Origin: Alphaproteobacteria bacterium
GTDB lineage: Bacteria; Pseudomonadota; Alphaproteobacteria; Rhizobiales; Amorphaceae
Length of the DNA: 64,000 bases
Direction: 5' to 3'
Assembly (NCBI GenBank): GCA_030431335.1
Contig: JAUIJH010000009.1
Coordinates: 1-64,000, forward strand
In this document: positions 51,359 through 60,977 of the stretch, piece by piece
How the letters are laid out: the number at the start of each line of letters is the position of its first letter
Position numbering within the stretch: position 1 is the first letter of the stretch
Position numbers and translations under genes: made by a program
The notes under the pieces: model-generated
What the model was told of the DNA's origin: nothing
Seen by the model: the letters and a program-made list of their open reading frames with translations, nothing else
The model's database searches: none

Positions 51359-53383
51359 ATGGCTGAGCAATCGAAGGTGGCAGCATCCGGGGCGATCGAC
51401 CGCGCATTCTCGCTCAATATCGCGGCACTCGTGGTCATCGTCTTGTTGTATGGCGCGACGATCCTGGTCAGCGCCAATACGATGTACGTCGAGATGGTCG
51501 CCGATGCCCGGCAGACGGCCGAGCGGTGGCTGTCCATCGGCATCGGCGCGCCGAACGCTGTCGCCAGCTTCGTCGCCGGCGAGCCGCGCACGGCCACGCA
51601 GCAGCGCGACCTGGAGATCGCCGACCGGGTCGGCGGGCTGAACGGCTACCGGATCTACGATGCCGACGGGAACGTGTCCCGCGTCCATCCGGGCCACCTG
51701 TCGTCGCCGGACGATCGAGCCGGCCAGGCCCTGGTACGGCGCGCCGTCGAGACCGGCGAGGTCCAGACGCAGATCGATCACGCCGGCAGGCGCCCCGGTG
51801 CCCGCGAGGGCGGGGGGACGGTCTACGTCAACGTCTACAAGCCCGTCGAACTGCCCAACGGCCAAGTCGCGGTGGTCATGACGCAGATCGACACGTCCGC
51901 GCTGCACAAGGCGTCCCACGTCGAATTCGGCCGTTTCATCCTGCTCGCCAGCGGGCTGGCGTTCCTGGCGCTGATCTTCACGGTGGCCAGCACGATCCTG
52001 CTGCGCCGGCAGCGCGCCTACGACCGGCGCATCGACCGGCTCCTCAACTACGACATGCTGACCGGCATCGCCAATCGCGTGCAGTTCATGGCGCGCGCGT
52101 CCTCCGCCATCGCCCGAGGCCGGCGCGGGAAGGAGCGGCTCGCCGTCTACATGGTCGACCTCGATTGCTTCAAGGCGGTCAACGACGGCATCGGCTACAC
52201 GGACGCGGACGCGCTGATCGCGGCGGTGGCGCGGCGGCTGGTCGCCTGCGCGCCGGACATGCTCGTGGCCCGCATCGGCGGTGACGAGTTTGCCATCCTC
52301 GACACCCGCGTCGTCAGCGAGGAGGCCGCGCGGGACCAGGCGCAGACCATCCTCGAGGCGGTGCGCGCCTCCGATATCGCCGCCAAGCCGCTGATCGGGG
52401 TCAGCGCCAGCGTCGGCTACACCGTGCGCAGCGCCACCCATCCCCTGCCCGAGCTGATGCGCGAGGCGGAGGTGGCGCTGTACGTGGCCAAGCAAGCCGG
52501 GCGCGCCCAGGCGGTGCTGTTCAAGGACGGCATGGGCGAGGATCTGCGCCACTCCACCGCCATGCGCTTCAAGCTGCACGAGGCGGTGCGCCACAAGCGG
52601 CTGGAGCTGTTCTTCCAGCCGCTCCACCGCGCCGACGGCACGCTCGCCAGCCTCGAGGCGCTGGTGCGACTGCCCGACGGCCTCGGCGGCTATTTCTCGA
52701 CCGAGATGTTCATCCCCATCGCCGAGGAGATGGGGCTGATCTCCGAAATCGGCGATTTCGTGCTGAACACGGCGTGCCGCGTCGCCATGGGCTGGCCGGC
52801 GCACATCGGCGTGTCGGTCAACGCCTCGCCGCAGGAGTTCGTGTCGGGCGATATCGTGGCGCGGGTCGCCGCCGCGCTGCAGCGGTCCGGGCTGAACCCG
52901 CGGCGGCTGGAGGTCGAGATCACCGAGAGCCTGTTCATCGCCAACACGGCGGACGTCGGCGCCAAGCTGCATGCCCTGCGCCGGCTTGGCGTCAGCGTGG
53001 TGATGGACGATTTCGGCTCCGGCTATTCCAGCCTGCAATACCTTTGCACGTTCCCGTTCGACAAGTTGAAGGTCGACCGTAGCTGCTTCAAATCGCTGGG
53101 CGAATCGGAACGCGTCCCGGTCATGTTGCGCACCATCCGCGCAATGGCCGACGCGATGAACCTGCGCGTCACGGCCGAAGGCATCGAGACGGAGGCCCAC
53201 CGCGCCTTCGCGGTGACCGCCGGCTACGACGAGTTGCAGGGCCACCTGTTCAGCCGCCCCATTCCGCAGTCGGCCGTCGACGCCTACATCCGCGCCGCCA
53301 CCGAGCCGCCGGCGCCGCGGCAAGGCAAGAGCGCCCCGCTCGCCGGCTCCGCCTTTTCCGCCGGACGCCCCTCGCACACCTGA
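51359..53383 (+). CDS. bifunctional GGDEF/EAL diguanylate cyclase/phosphodiesterase
   Basis: RIGGDEFAIL; LASLEALVRLPD; ESLFIANT...VVMDDFGSGYSSLQYL; N-terminal TM sensor. Confidence 0.93.
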   Translation: MAEQSKVAASGAIDRAFSLNIAALVVIVLLYGATILVSANTMYVEMVADARQTAERWLSIGIGAPNAVASFVAGEPRTATQQRDLEIADRVGGLNGYRIYDADGNVSRVHPGHLSSPDDRAGQALVRRAVETGEVQTQIDHAGRRPGAREGGGTVYVNVYKPVELPNGQVAVVMTQIDTSALHKASHVEFGRFILLASGLAFLALIFTVASTILLRRQRAYDRRIDRLLNYDMLTGIANRVQFMARASSAIARGRRGKERLAVYMVDLDCFKAVNDGIGYTDADALIAAVARRLVACAPDMLVARIGGDEFAILDTRVVSEEAARDQAQTILEAVRASDIAAKPLIGVSASVGYTVRSATHPLPELMREAEVALYVAKQAGRAQAVLFKDGMGEDLRHSTAMRFKLHEAVRHKRLELFFQPLHRADGTLASLEALVRLPDGLGGYFSTEMFIPIAEEMGLISEIGDFVLNTACRVAMGWPAHIGVSVNASPQEFVSGDIVARVAAALQRSGLNPRRLEVEITESLFIANTADVGAKLHALRRLGVSVVMDDFGSGYSSLQYLCTFPFDKLKVDRSCFKSLGESERVPVMLRTIRAMADAMNLRVTAEGIETEAHRAFAVTAGYDELQGHLFSRPIPQSAVDAYIRAATEPPAPRQGKSAPLAGSAFSAGRPSHT

Positions 53384-53506
53384 TCGCGGCGCATTGTTTG
53401 GCCGAGGGCTTGGTCGCGCTGTCCGATCGCGGCGCATTGTTTGACCGCGCCGTCTGACCGCGGCGCATTGTTTGACCGCGCCGTCTGACCGCGGCGCATT
53501 GTTGCG
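53382..53506 (+). repeat. Intergenic tandem repeat, core GAYCGCGGCGCATTGTTT x4
   Basis: Copies begin at 53382, 53425, 53456, 53487 (period 31 bp in the last three). Confidence 0.9.
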
Positions 53507-53655
53507 AGAATGTCGCACTGGCGCGGCACGTGGGGCCGAGGTCCGCGCGCCGTCGCGAGGCCGTTTGATCCGCCCTCCAAGGTCCTCTAGCCACATTCTG
53601 TTAGCGGCCATTACCGTATGATGGTCGCTTGTTGCGTGTTGTTTGGGGGTGGGCG

Positions 53656-54945
53656 ATGGATCGAATCAAGATTATCGGCGGGGCTCCTCTGGAGGGCACG
53701 ATCCCCATCTCCGGCGCCAAGAACGCCGCCCTGCCGCTGATGATCGCCTCTCTCCTCACCGACGAGACGCTGACGCTGCAGAACGTGCCGCGCCTGGCCG
53801 ACGTGTCGCTCCTGTTCGACATTCTCGCCAACCACGGCGTCGACACCTCCTTCCAGGGCAAGCGGACGGGCCAGGACAAGCTGGCCGGGCAGACCGTCGA
53901 CCTGTGCGCGCGCGCCATCGTCGACACCCGCGCCCCCTACGAGCTCGTCTCGCGGATGCGGGCGAGCTTCTGGGTCATCGGTCCGCTGCTGGCGCGCATG
54001 GGCGAGGCCGAGGTCTCCCTGCCGGGCGGCTGCGCCATCGGCACGCGCCCGGTCGATTTCTTCATCGACGGCCTCAAGGCGCTAGGCGCCGAAATCGAGA
54101 TCGAGCGCGGCTACGTCATCGCCCGCGCCAAGAAGGGGCTGATCGGCAACCGCGTCGCCTTCCCGCGCCCCTCGGTCGGCGCCACCCACACCATCCTGAT
54201 GGCCGCGACGCTGGCCCACGGCGAGACGGTGATCGAAAACGCCGCCTGCGAGCCGGAGATCGCGGACCTCGCCGACTGCCTGACCGCCATGGGTGCCCGC
54301 ATCGAGGGCGCCGGCACGTCGACCATCGTCGTGGAAGGCGTGCCGCGCCTCACCGGCGCCCGTCACGCCGTGCTGCCGGACCGGATCGAGGCCGGCACCT
54401 TCGCCCTGGCCACCGCCATGGCGGGCGGCGACGTCACGCTGGAGGGCGCGAGCGCCGCCCACCTGACCCGCCCCATCGAGCTGATGGAGCAGGCCGGCGC
54501 GGAGATCTCCGTCACCAACCGCGGCATCCGCGTGCGCCGCAACGGCCACGGCATCGAGGCGGTGGATGCCGAAACCGCGCCCTATCCCGGCTTTCCGACC
54601 GACCTGCAGGCCCAGTTCATGGCGCTGATGACGTCCGGCAAGGGCACCAGCCACATCACCGAGACCATTTTCGAGAACCGCTTCATGCACGTGCAGGAGC
54701 TCGCCCGGCTCGGCGCCAAGATCTCGCTCAACGGCCAGATGGCCACCATCGAGGGCGTGCGGAGCCTCAAGGGCGCGCCGGTGATGGCGACGGACCTGCG
54801 CGCCTCGGTCAGCCTGGTGATCGCGGGCCTCGCCGCCGAGGGCGAGACGGAGGTGAGCCGCATTTACCACCTCGACCGCGGTTTCGAGCACCTGGAACAG
54901 AAGCTGTCGCGCTGCGGCGCGCAGATCACCCGCATCTCGGGCTGA
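53656..54945 (+). CDS. murA: UDP-N-acetylglucosamine 1-carboxyvinyltransferase
   Basis: [45 protein letters not shown]. Confidence 0.96.
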   Translation: MDRIKIIGGAPLEGTIPISGAKNAALPLMIASLLTDETLTLQNVPRLADVSLLFDILANHGVDTSFQGKRTGQDKLAGQTVDLCARAIVDTRAPYELVSRMRASFWVIGPLLARMGEAEVSLPGGCAIGTRPVDFFIDGLKALGAEIEIERGYVIARAKKGLIGNRVAFPRPSVGATHTILMAATLAHGETVIENAACEPEIADLADCLTAMGARIEGAGTSTIVVEGVPRLTGARHAVLPDRIEAGTFALATAMAGGDVTLEGASAAHLTRPIELMEQAGAEISVTNRGIRVRRNGHGIEAVDAETAPYPGFPTDLQAQFMALMTSGKGTSHITETIFENRFMHVQELARLGAKISLNGQMATIEGVRSLKGAPVMATDLRASVSLVIAGLAAEGETEVSRIYHLDRGFEHLEQKLSRCGAQITRISG

Positions 54946-55064
54946 GCGCCGGGCCGGCTGCCGCCGATGCTGGCCGACGAGGTTAAAGAACGGTCAACAT
55001 GGGCATCGCCAACCGGGCGGCGTCTGCTATGTGTTGCATCGCACCAAAGGCTTCGGACCCTGCC

Positions 55065-55520
55065 ATGTCATCCAAAGACCCCCTCAAGCTCGTCGCCCTC
55101 GACGAGGAGGACCTGAAAATTGTGTCCGCACACGTGCAGGACGCGATCGTCAAGGTGGCGGATATCCTGTGGTCGCCGCGCGAGGGCACCTTCATCGTCC
55201 CGATGAACCGCTTCGCGTGGGAAGAAACCCAAGGCTCGCGCCGCAGGAGCGGCAATCAGCGCCACCGCTCCGTGCTGCACTTCGACAAGGTGCGCGCCGC
55301 CCGCTCGATCGGCGTCACGCCGGGCGACCCGGAGGCGGTGCTGTCCGTGCTGGCCGTGCTGTTCGCGCCGGGCGACGCGCCGGCGGGCGCGATCAACATC
55401 GTCTGCTCCGGCGATGTGACGCTGCGGCTCGAGGTCGACTATATCGAAGGGCGGCTGACCGATCTCGGCGCCGCGTGGAGCGCGTCCATGCGTCCCAAGC
55501 ATCGCCTGGGCCGCGTCTGA
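55065..55520 (+). CDS. DUF2948-family protein
   Basis: LKLVALDEEDLKIVSAHVQDAIVKVADILW; position after murA. Confidence 0.85.
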   Translation: MSSKDPLKLVALDEEDLKIVSAHVQDAIVKVADILWSPREGTFIVPMNRFAWEETQGSRRRSGNQRHRSVLHFDKVRAARSIGVTPGDPEAVLSVLAVLFAPGDAPAGAINIVCSGDVTLRLEVDYIEGRLTDLGAAWSASMRPKHRLGRV

Positions 55521-55538
55521 TGCAGGCCTCGCGACATC

Positions 55539-56030
55539 ATGGCCGATGAGCCGAACCAGGGGCCGCGGCGGCTGATCGCCATCACGTTCGACGAGAACTC
55601 CATCGAGCGTGGCACCCCCGAAGTCGAGCACGAGCGCGCCATCGCCATCTACGACCTCATCGAGGACAACGTCTTCGACCCGGTCGGCATCGCGGACGGA
55701 CCCTACCGGCTCGAGCTGTCCATCAAGGAAAACCGCCTCACCTTCCGCGTGCTGTCGGCCGAGGACGGGGCGCCGCTGGTCACGCACATCCTGTCGCTTT
55801 CGCCGCTGCGCAAGGTGGTGAAGGACTACTTCCTGATCTGCGAAAGCTATTTTTCCGCCATCAAGACGGCCGCGCCCGCGCAAATCGAGGCGATCGACAT
55901 GGGTCGCCGCGGCGTCCACGACGAGGGTTCGCGCCTGCTCGCGGAGCGGCTGGAGGGCAAGATCAACGTCGACCACGACACCGCGCGGCGGCTCTTCACG
56001 CTGATCTGCGCGTTGCACTTCAAGGGCTGA
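55539..56030 (+). CDS. UPF0262-family protein
   Basis: [33 protein letters not shown]. Confidence 0.88.
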   Translation: MADEPNQGPRRLIAITFDENSIERGTPEVEHERAIAIYDLIEDNVFDPVGIADGPYRLELSIKENRLTFRVLSAEDGAPLVTHILSLSPLRKVVKDYFLICESYFSAIKTAAPAQIEAIDMGRRGVHDEGSRLLAERLEGKINVDHDTARRLFTLICALHFKG

Positions 56031-56033
56031 ACT

Positions 56034-56453
56034 TTGTCGGCACCGGGCTCGGTCCTCTTCGTGTGCCGCCACAATGCGATCCGCTCGCCGATGGCCGCGG
56101 CCCTGGCCCGCGCCGCCTTTCCGGCCGTCTATTCGCGCTCGGCCGGCGTCGATCCCGGCCAGCCCGACCCGTTCGCGGTGGAGGTGATGCGCGAGATCGG
56201 GCTCGACCTGTCGCAGCGCCGCCCGCGCGTGCTGTCGGAGCTGGCCGACACGGGGTTCGACCTCATCGTGACGCTCGCCCCGGAGGCGCACCACCACATG
56301 TTGGATCTGGCGCGCACGCAATCATTTGACGTCGAGTACTGGCCAACGCTCGACCCATCGAGTACGCAGGGCTCGCGCGCGCAGATCCTGGAGAGCTACC
56401 GGGCCTGTCGCGATGCGCTGGACAAGCAGATCAGGGCGCGCCTCGGCGGTTAA
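56034..56453 (+). CDS. low-molecular-weight phosphatase / ArsC-like family protein
   Basis: TTG start; VLFVCRHNAIRSPMAAALA (CX5R-type loop). Confidence 0.82.
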   Translation: MSAPGSVLFVCRHNAIRSPMAAALARAAFPAVYSRSAGVDPGQPDPFAVEVMREIGLDLSQRRPRVLSELADTGFDLIVTLAPEAHHHMLDLARTQSFDVEYWPTLDPSSTQGSRAQILESYRACRDALDKQIRARLGG

Positions 56454-56536
56454 GACTGGAACGGCGGCGAAAAGGCTCCACTTAACCAAAAGCGGCGCCT
56501 GCGCAGCGCCCCGCTAAGACGAACGCAAAGGGCCAC

Positions 56537-56755
56537 ATGGCGAAAGAAGAAGTACTTGAATTTCCTGGGCAGGTGACAGAACTCCTGCCCAACGCGACCT
56601 TCCGGGTCAAGCTGGAAAACGACCACGAGATCATCGCCCACACGGCAGGCCGAATGCGCAAGAACCGCATTCGCGTGCTCGCGGGCGACAAGGTGCTCGT
56701 GGAGATGACCCCCTACGACCTGACGAAGGGTCGCATCACCTACCGCTACAAGTAG
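56537..56755 (+). CDS. infA: translation initiation factor IF-1
   Basis: [72 protein letters not shown]. Confidence 0.97.
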   Translation: MAKEEVLEFPGQVTELLPNATFRVKLENDHEIIAHTAGRMRKNRIRVLAGDKVLVEMTPYDLTKGRITYRYK

Positions 56756-56757
56756 CT

Positions 56758-57384
56758 ATGGCGCGAACGCGCACGAAATCGGTGCTGGTGCTCGCCTCGG
56801 GCTCGCCACGCCGGCTGCAGTTGCTTGAGCAGATCGGGTACCGGCCGGACCACCTGTCCCCCGCGGACATCGACGAAACGCCGGAAAAGAAAGAGCGTCC
56901 GGACGCCTACGCGCTGCGCATGGCGCGCGAGAAGGCGGCCGTGGCGCGCGAGCGCGCGGCCGGGGTACTCGACCGCGAGGCGACCTTCGTGCTGGCCGCC
57001 GACACCGTGGTGGCGATGGGCCGCACCATCCTGCCCAAGGCCGACTCGCTGGACGTGGCGGAGGCGTGCCTGCGCAACCTGTCGGGCCGTTCCCACCGGG
57101 TGAAGACGGCCGTGGTGGTGATGGTGCGCGGCAAGACGCGCGAGCGCCTGGTCGAGACGCGGGTGAAGATGAAGCGCCTCAGCGAACGCGAGATCGCCGA
57201 TTACCTCGCCACCGGCGAATGGGAGGGCAAGGCCGGCGGCTACGCCATCCAGGGCCGCGCCGCCGCGTTCGTGACCCACATCACCGGCTCCTATTCGGCC
57301 GTCGTCGGCCTGCCGCTGTACGAGACCGAGCAGCTCCTGGTGGGCAACGGTTTCCAGCGGGAGGAAACGGAACCGTCGACGTGA
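56758..57384 (+). CDS. maf: Maf-family nucleoside triphosphate pyrophosphatase
   Basis: LVLASGSPRRLQLLEQIGYRPD; adjacent to infA and yacG. Confidence 0.93.
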   Translation: MARTRTKSVLVLASGSPRRLQLLEQIGYRPDHLSPADIDETPEKKERPDAYALRMAREKAAVARERAAGVLDREATFVLAADTVVAMGRTILPKADSLDVAEACLRNLSGRSHRVKTAVVVMVRGKTRERLVETRVKMKRLSEREIADYLATGEWEGKAGGYAIQGRAAAFVTHITGSYSAVVGLPLYETEQLLVGNGFQREETEPST

Positions 57385-57560
57385 GCGGGGAGATCAAGGC
57401 CGTCTGCCCGCTCTGCGGCGCACCGCAAAATCGCGAGACCCGCCCGTTCTGCTCCAAGCGCTGCGCCGACATCGACCTCCATCGCTGGTTGAGCGGACAG
57501 TATCGCGTGCCGGTGGTGGAAGAGGACGGCGGCGACACCGAGGAAACCGACGAAGAGTAG
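57381..57560 (+). CDS. yacG: DNA gyrase inhibitor YacG
   Basis: GTG start; CPLCGAPQNRETRPFCSKRCADIDLHRWLSGQYRVP zinc motif. Confidence 0.93.
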   Translation: MSGEIKAVCPLCGAPQNRETRPFCSKRCADIDLHRWLSGQYRVPVVEEDGGDTEETDEE

Positions 57561-57749
57561 CCCGATCTCGCTGCCGCGCACGTCGGTTCACACGACATGA
57601 TTCATTGCATGTCGGTGGCACGTTCCGGGTGGAAAGAAAAAATTCACCTGTGGACGGGCGTACTCGTCGAGTGACCCGAATCAGGCGTTAACCGAAACTT
57701 TACCGCGTTGCCATTTAGATCGGCTTGACGCGGAACCGGATTAACGCTC

Positions 57750-58565
57750 GTGCAACAAACAACACCACCGCAGCGCTCGATCAGGTTCACCGGCCGTTCG
57801 TTCATGGCCTTTGTCCTGTCGCCGCAGCCTCCCATCTCCGACTGGCTCGAGGATTTCGATTCCTTCGCCAAGCGCAGCCCGGGATTCTTCGCCGGCCGGC
57901 CAGTGGTTGTCGACATCTCCCACATGCCGGCCTCGCGGCCGGAGCTGGTGCACATGGTGACGGAGCTGCGCCGGCGGCACATCACCATCATGGGGCTCGA
58001 CGGGCGGGCACCGGGCGAGCTCGGCGCCGACGCGCGCGGCCTGCCGCCCATCCTCACCGGCGGCAAGGAAATCGGCGCCGTCGCGCAGATGAGCGCCGAA
58101 GCCGCCGCCGTGGTCGAGCCGCTCGCCAGCGGCCGCGCGCCGGACGATGGCGCCGTCACCGTCGAGGCCGCCGTCTCCCAGGCCGCCATCGCCGCGGTGG
58201 AAGCGGCCGTGGAGCCGGCGGGCACCGAAACACTCATTCTCGACCAGCCGGTGCGATCGGGCCAGTCGATCGTCCACCTCGCTGGCGACGTCACCGTGAT
58301 CGGCCAGGTCGCCTCCGGCGCCGAGATCATCGCGGCCGGATCCATCCACGTCTACGGCGCGCTGCGGGGCCGGGCGATCGCCGGCTCGGCCGGCGACATG
58401 AACGCACGCATCTTCTGCAACGAGCTGCATGCAGAGCTGATTGCGATCAACGGACTCTACAAGACCAACGAGGATCTGGAGCGCGCCTATGTCGGGCGCG
58501 CGGTCCACGCTTGGCTCGAAGGCGATGCCCTCAAAATGGCCGCCCTAAGTCAGAAAGGACAGTAA
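57750..58565 (+). CDS. minC: septum site-determining protein MinC
   Basis: IVHLAGDVTVIGQVASGAEIIAAGSIHVYGALRGRAIAG; upstream of minD. Confidence 0.93.
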   Translation: MQQTTPPQRSIRFTGRSFMAFVLSPQPPISDWLEDFDSFAKRSPGFFAGRPVVVDISHMPASRPELVHMVTELRRRHITIMGLDGRAPGELGADARGLPPILTGGKEIGAVAQMSAEAAAVVEPLASGRAPDDGAVTVEAAVSQAAIAAVEAAVEPAGTETLILDQPVRSGQSIVHLAGDVTVIGQVASGAEIIAAGSIHVYGALRGRAIAGSAGDMNARIFCNELHAELIAINGLYKTNEDLERAYVGRAVHAWLEGDALKMAALSQKGQ

Positions 58566-58566
58566 T

Positions 58567-59382
58567 ATGGCCAAAGTGATGGTTGTGACGTCTGGCAAGG
58601 GCGGGGTCGGCAAGACGACGACGACCGCCGCGCTCGGCGCCGCACTCGCCCAGACCGGAGCCAACGTGGCCATCGTCGATTTCGACGTCGGACTGCGTAA
58701 CCTCGACCTGGTGATGGGCGCCGAACGCCGCGTGGTGTTCGACCTGATCAACGTGATCCAGGGCGACGCCAAGCTGGCGCAGGCGCTGATCCGCGACAAG
58801 CGGATCGACACGCTGCACCTCTTGCCGGCCTCGCAGACGCGCGACAAGGATGCCCTGACCGACGAAGGCGTCGCCAAGGTCATCGAGGAGTTGCGCGAGC
58901 GCTTCGACTACATCCTGTGCGACAGCCCCGCGGGCATCGAGCGCGGCGCGACGCACGCCATGCGCCACGCCGACCTCGCCGTGGTGGTGACCAACCCCGA
59001 GGTTTCCTCGGTGCGCGATTCCGATCGCATTATCGGCCTGCTCGATTCCAAGACCGTGAAGGCCGAGAACGACGAGCGGATGGAGAAATTCCTCCTCGTC
59101 ACCCGCTACGATCCCGTCCGCGCCGAGCGTGGCGAGATGCTGAAGGTGGACGACATCCTCGAGATCCTGTCGATTCCGCTGCTCGCCGTGGTGCCCGAGA
59201 GCCAGGACGTGCTCAAGGCATCCAACCTCGGCATGCCGGTGACGGTGGGCTCGCCCGCCTCCAATGCGGCGAAAGCCTACCGAAACGCAGCCCGGCGCCT
59301 GATGGGCGAGAACGTGGCGGTCGAGATCCCCGCCGACCGGCGGGGCCTGTTCGGCAAGATCTTCGCGAGGAAGGCGGCATGA
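58567..59382 (+). CDS. minD: septum site-determining ATPase MinD
   Basis: [28 protein letters not shown] deviant Walker A. Confidence 0.96.
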   Translation: MAKVMVVTSGKGGVGKTTTTAALGAALAQTGANVAIVDFDVGLRNLDLVMGAERRVVFDLINVIQGDAKLAQALIRDKRIDTLHLLPASQTRDKDALTDEGVAKVIEELRERFDYILCDSPAGIERGATHAMRHADLAVVVTNPEVSSVRDSDRIIGLLDSKTVKAENDERMEKFLLVTRYDPVRAERGEMLKVDDILEILSIPLLAVVPESQDVLKASNLGMPVTVGSPASNAAKAYRNAARRLMGENVAVEIPADRRGLFGKIFARKAA

Positions 59383-59666
59383 GTATTATTGAGCTGTTTC
59401 GCCGCAAGCGGACGGCGCCGGTGGCGCGCGAACGCCTGCAGATCATCCTGGCCCACGAACGCGCCTCGCTGGGTGGCAACACCGACCTGGTGATCACGCT
59501 GCGGGAAGAAATTCTCGCGGTGATCGCCAAGCACATGACCATCGAGCGCGACAAGGTCCAGGTGAAGATGGATCGCGGCGACGAAGTGTCGACGCTGGAA
59601 GTCGAAATCGAGCTGCCGCTGAAGGACAATCAGGGCAACTCCATGCGCCTCGCCGCCACGGCCTGA
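59379..59666 (+). CDS. minE: cell division topological specificity factor MinE
   Basis: [33 protein letters not shown] overlap with minD. Confidence 0.95.
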   Translation: MSIIELFRRKRTAPVARERLQIILAHERASLGGNTDLVITLREEILAVIAKHMTIERDKVQVKMDRGDEVSTLEVEIELPLKDNQGNSMRLAATA

Positions 59667-59736
59667 GCCGCCCGGCGGCAAAAACAGCGCCGCCCGCTTG
59701 ACTTGGGCCGCAACAGCCACCTATTAGACACCTGTC

Positions 59737-59770
59737 ACGGCGCGGGCTTTCCGCGCCGTTTGTTTTGTTT
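59737..59770 (+). terminator. Intrinsic terminator after minCDE
   Basis: ACGGCGCGG-GCTTT-CCGCGCCGT stem-loop then TTGTTTTGTTT. Confidence 0.88.
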
Positions 59771-59783
59771 CACGGGGCCCGAA

Positions 59784-59909
59784 ATGAAGATCAAGAACTC
59801 GCTAAAGGCCCTGATGCGACGGGACCGCAACAACAAGCTCGTCCGCCGCCGGGGCCGTGTCTACATCATCAACAAGAAAGCGCCGCGCTACAAAGCCCGC
59901 CAGGGCTGA
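59784..59909 (+). CDS. rpmJ: 50S ribosomal protein L36 (Cys-less type)
   Basis: [41 protein letters not shown]. Confidence 0.93.
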   Translation: MKIKNSLKALMRRDRNNKLVRRRGRVYIINKKAPRYKARQG

Positions 59910-59915
59910 GGCGCG

Positions 59916-59938
59916 GCCTGCCCTTCGGGGCAGGCTTT
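59916..59938 (+). terminator. Intrinsic terminator after rpmJ with UUCG tetraloop
   Basis: GCCTGCCC-TTCG-GGGCAGGC-TTT. Confidence 0.85.
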
Positions 59939-60043
59939 CGGCGCGGCGCCTGCCGCTGCAACAGACATCCGGACCAGCTCGGTAACAGAGTTGCGACCGT
60001 GTGTGCTTTGACGGCGCGCCTCAGTGCGCCACATAATGCGCCT

Positions 60044-60679
60044 ATGAAACAGGTCGCATGTTCGTTTTTCCTGGCTCTCGCGCTCGCAATGCCTGCCAGC
60101 GCCCAAAACGCCGATTCCGTCGTCACGGAACCGGCAATCTCCGCGCCCGAGAAGGGCGATCGGCAGGATCGGCCCACAACCAGCGCGGATGAACGCCGTG
60201 CCGTGCGGCTCGACCTGATGTTCAGCCGCCTCGCCAAGGCGGAGGACGAACGGCGCGCCAACCGCATCGCGCGCCACATCATGCGCCGGCTCAGCCAGTC
60301 CGGCTCCGACACCATCGACTTCCTGATGGTCCGCGCGACCGAGGCGATCCAGGCCAAGAATTACGGCCTTGCCCTCGACCTGCTCGACGGGGTGGTGCGG
60401 CTCAAGCCCGATTTCGCCGAAGGCTGGAACCGTCGCGCCACGGTGCATTTCGTGCTCGGCGAATACGGCCAGTCCGTCGCCGACATCGAGCAGGTGCTGA
60501 TCCACGAGCCGCGCCACTGGGGCGCCCTGGCGGGCCTGTCGATGATCCTCATCTCGCTCGACCGCAAGAAGGAAGCCGTCATGGTGATGGACCGTGCCCT
60601 CGCCGTGCATCCCTTCCTCGACCGGATGCAGGAGCGCCGCGACCGCCTCGCCAAGGAGGTCGAAGGGGCCGACATCTGA
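60044..60679 (+). CDS. exported TPR-repeat protein
   Basis: Signal peptide MKQVACSFFLALALAMPASAQ; NYGLALDLLDGVVRLKPDFAEGWNRRATVHFVLGEYGQSVADIEQVL. Confidence 0.85.
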   Translation: MKQVACSFFLALALAMPASAQNADSVVTEPAISAPEKGDRQDRPTTSADERRAVRLDLMFSRLAKAEDERRANRIARHIMRRLSQSGSDTIDFLMVRATEAIQAKNYGLALDLLDGVVRLKPDFAEGWNRRATVHFVLGEYGQSVADIEQVLIHEPRHWGALAGLSMILISLDRKKEAVMVMDRALAVHPFLDRMQERRDRLAKEVEGADI

Positions 60680-60977
60680 CCGTGCCGTCCCCGATTGCCT
60701 TCATCGTTTTGTCTTGAACTGTGTCCCGTCGGTTACGCCGGGCGGGACATGCCATGTCATAAATATCGACGGAAATTGTTGGGGTTTGGCGACTTGGCGT
60801 GTCGCGGCCTAACTGCCTGCGAACACGTCATGCCGACGGCTTCATATTCGCCGTTCGGCCGCATTCGGCAGGAACGCTATCTCACATCGTGCGCTCTTCT
60901 ATGTCGCGCTGGCGTGCCTGGCACCGTCGCCAGCCTGGCCCGCCGACCTGCCTCCGGCGCCGGAGGCGATCGACGCC

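Noticed and set aside
53382-53506. CRISPR-like array
   Set aside because: Only four copies, no unique spacers between copies 2-4, no cas genes in window; a tandem minisatellite instead.
51323-53611. 762-aa minus-strand ORF
   Set aside because: Antisense to GGDEF/EAL gene, extended through the minisatellite.
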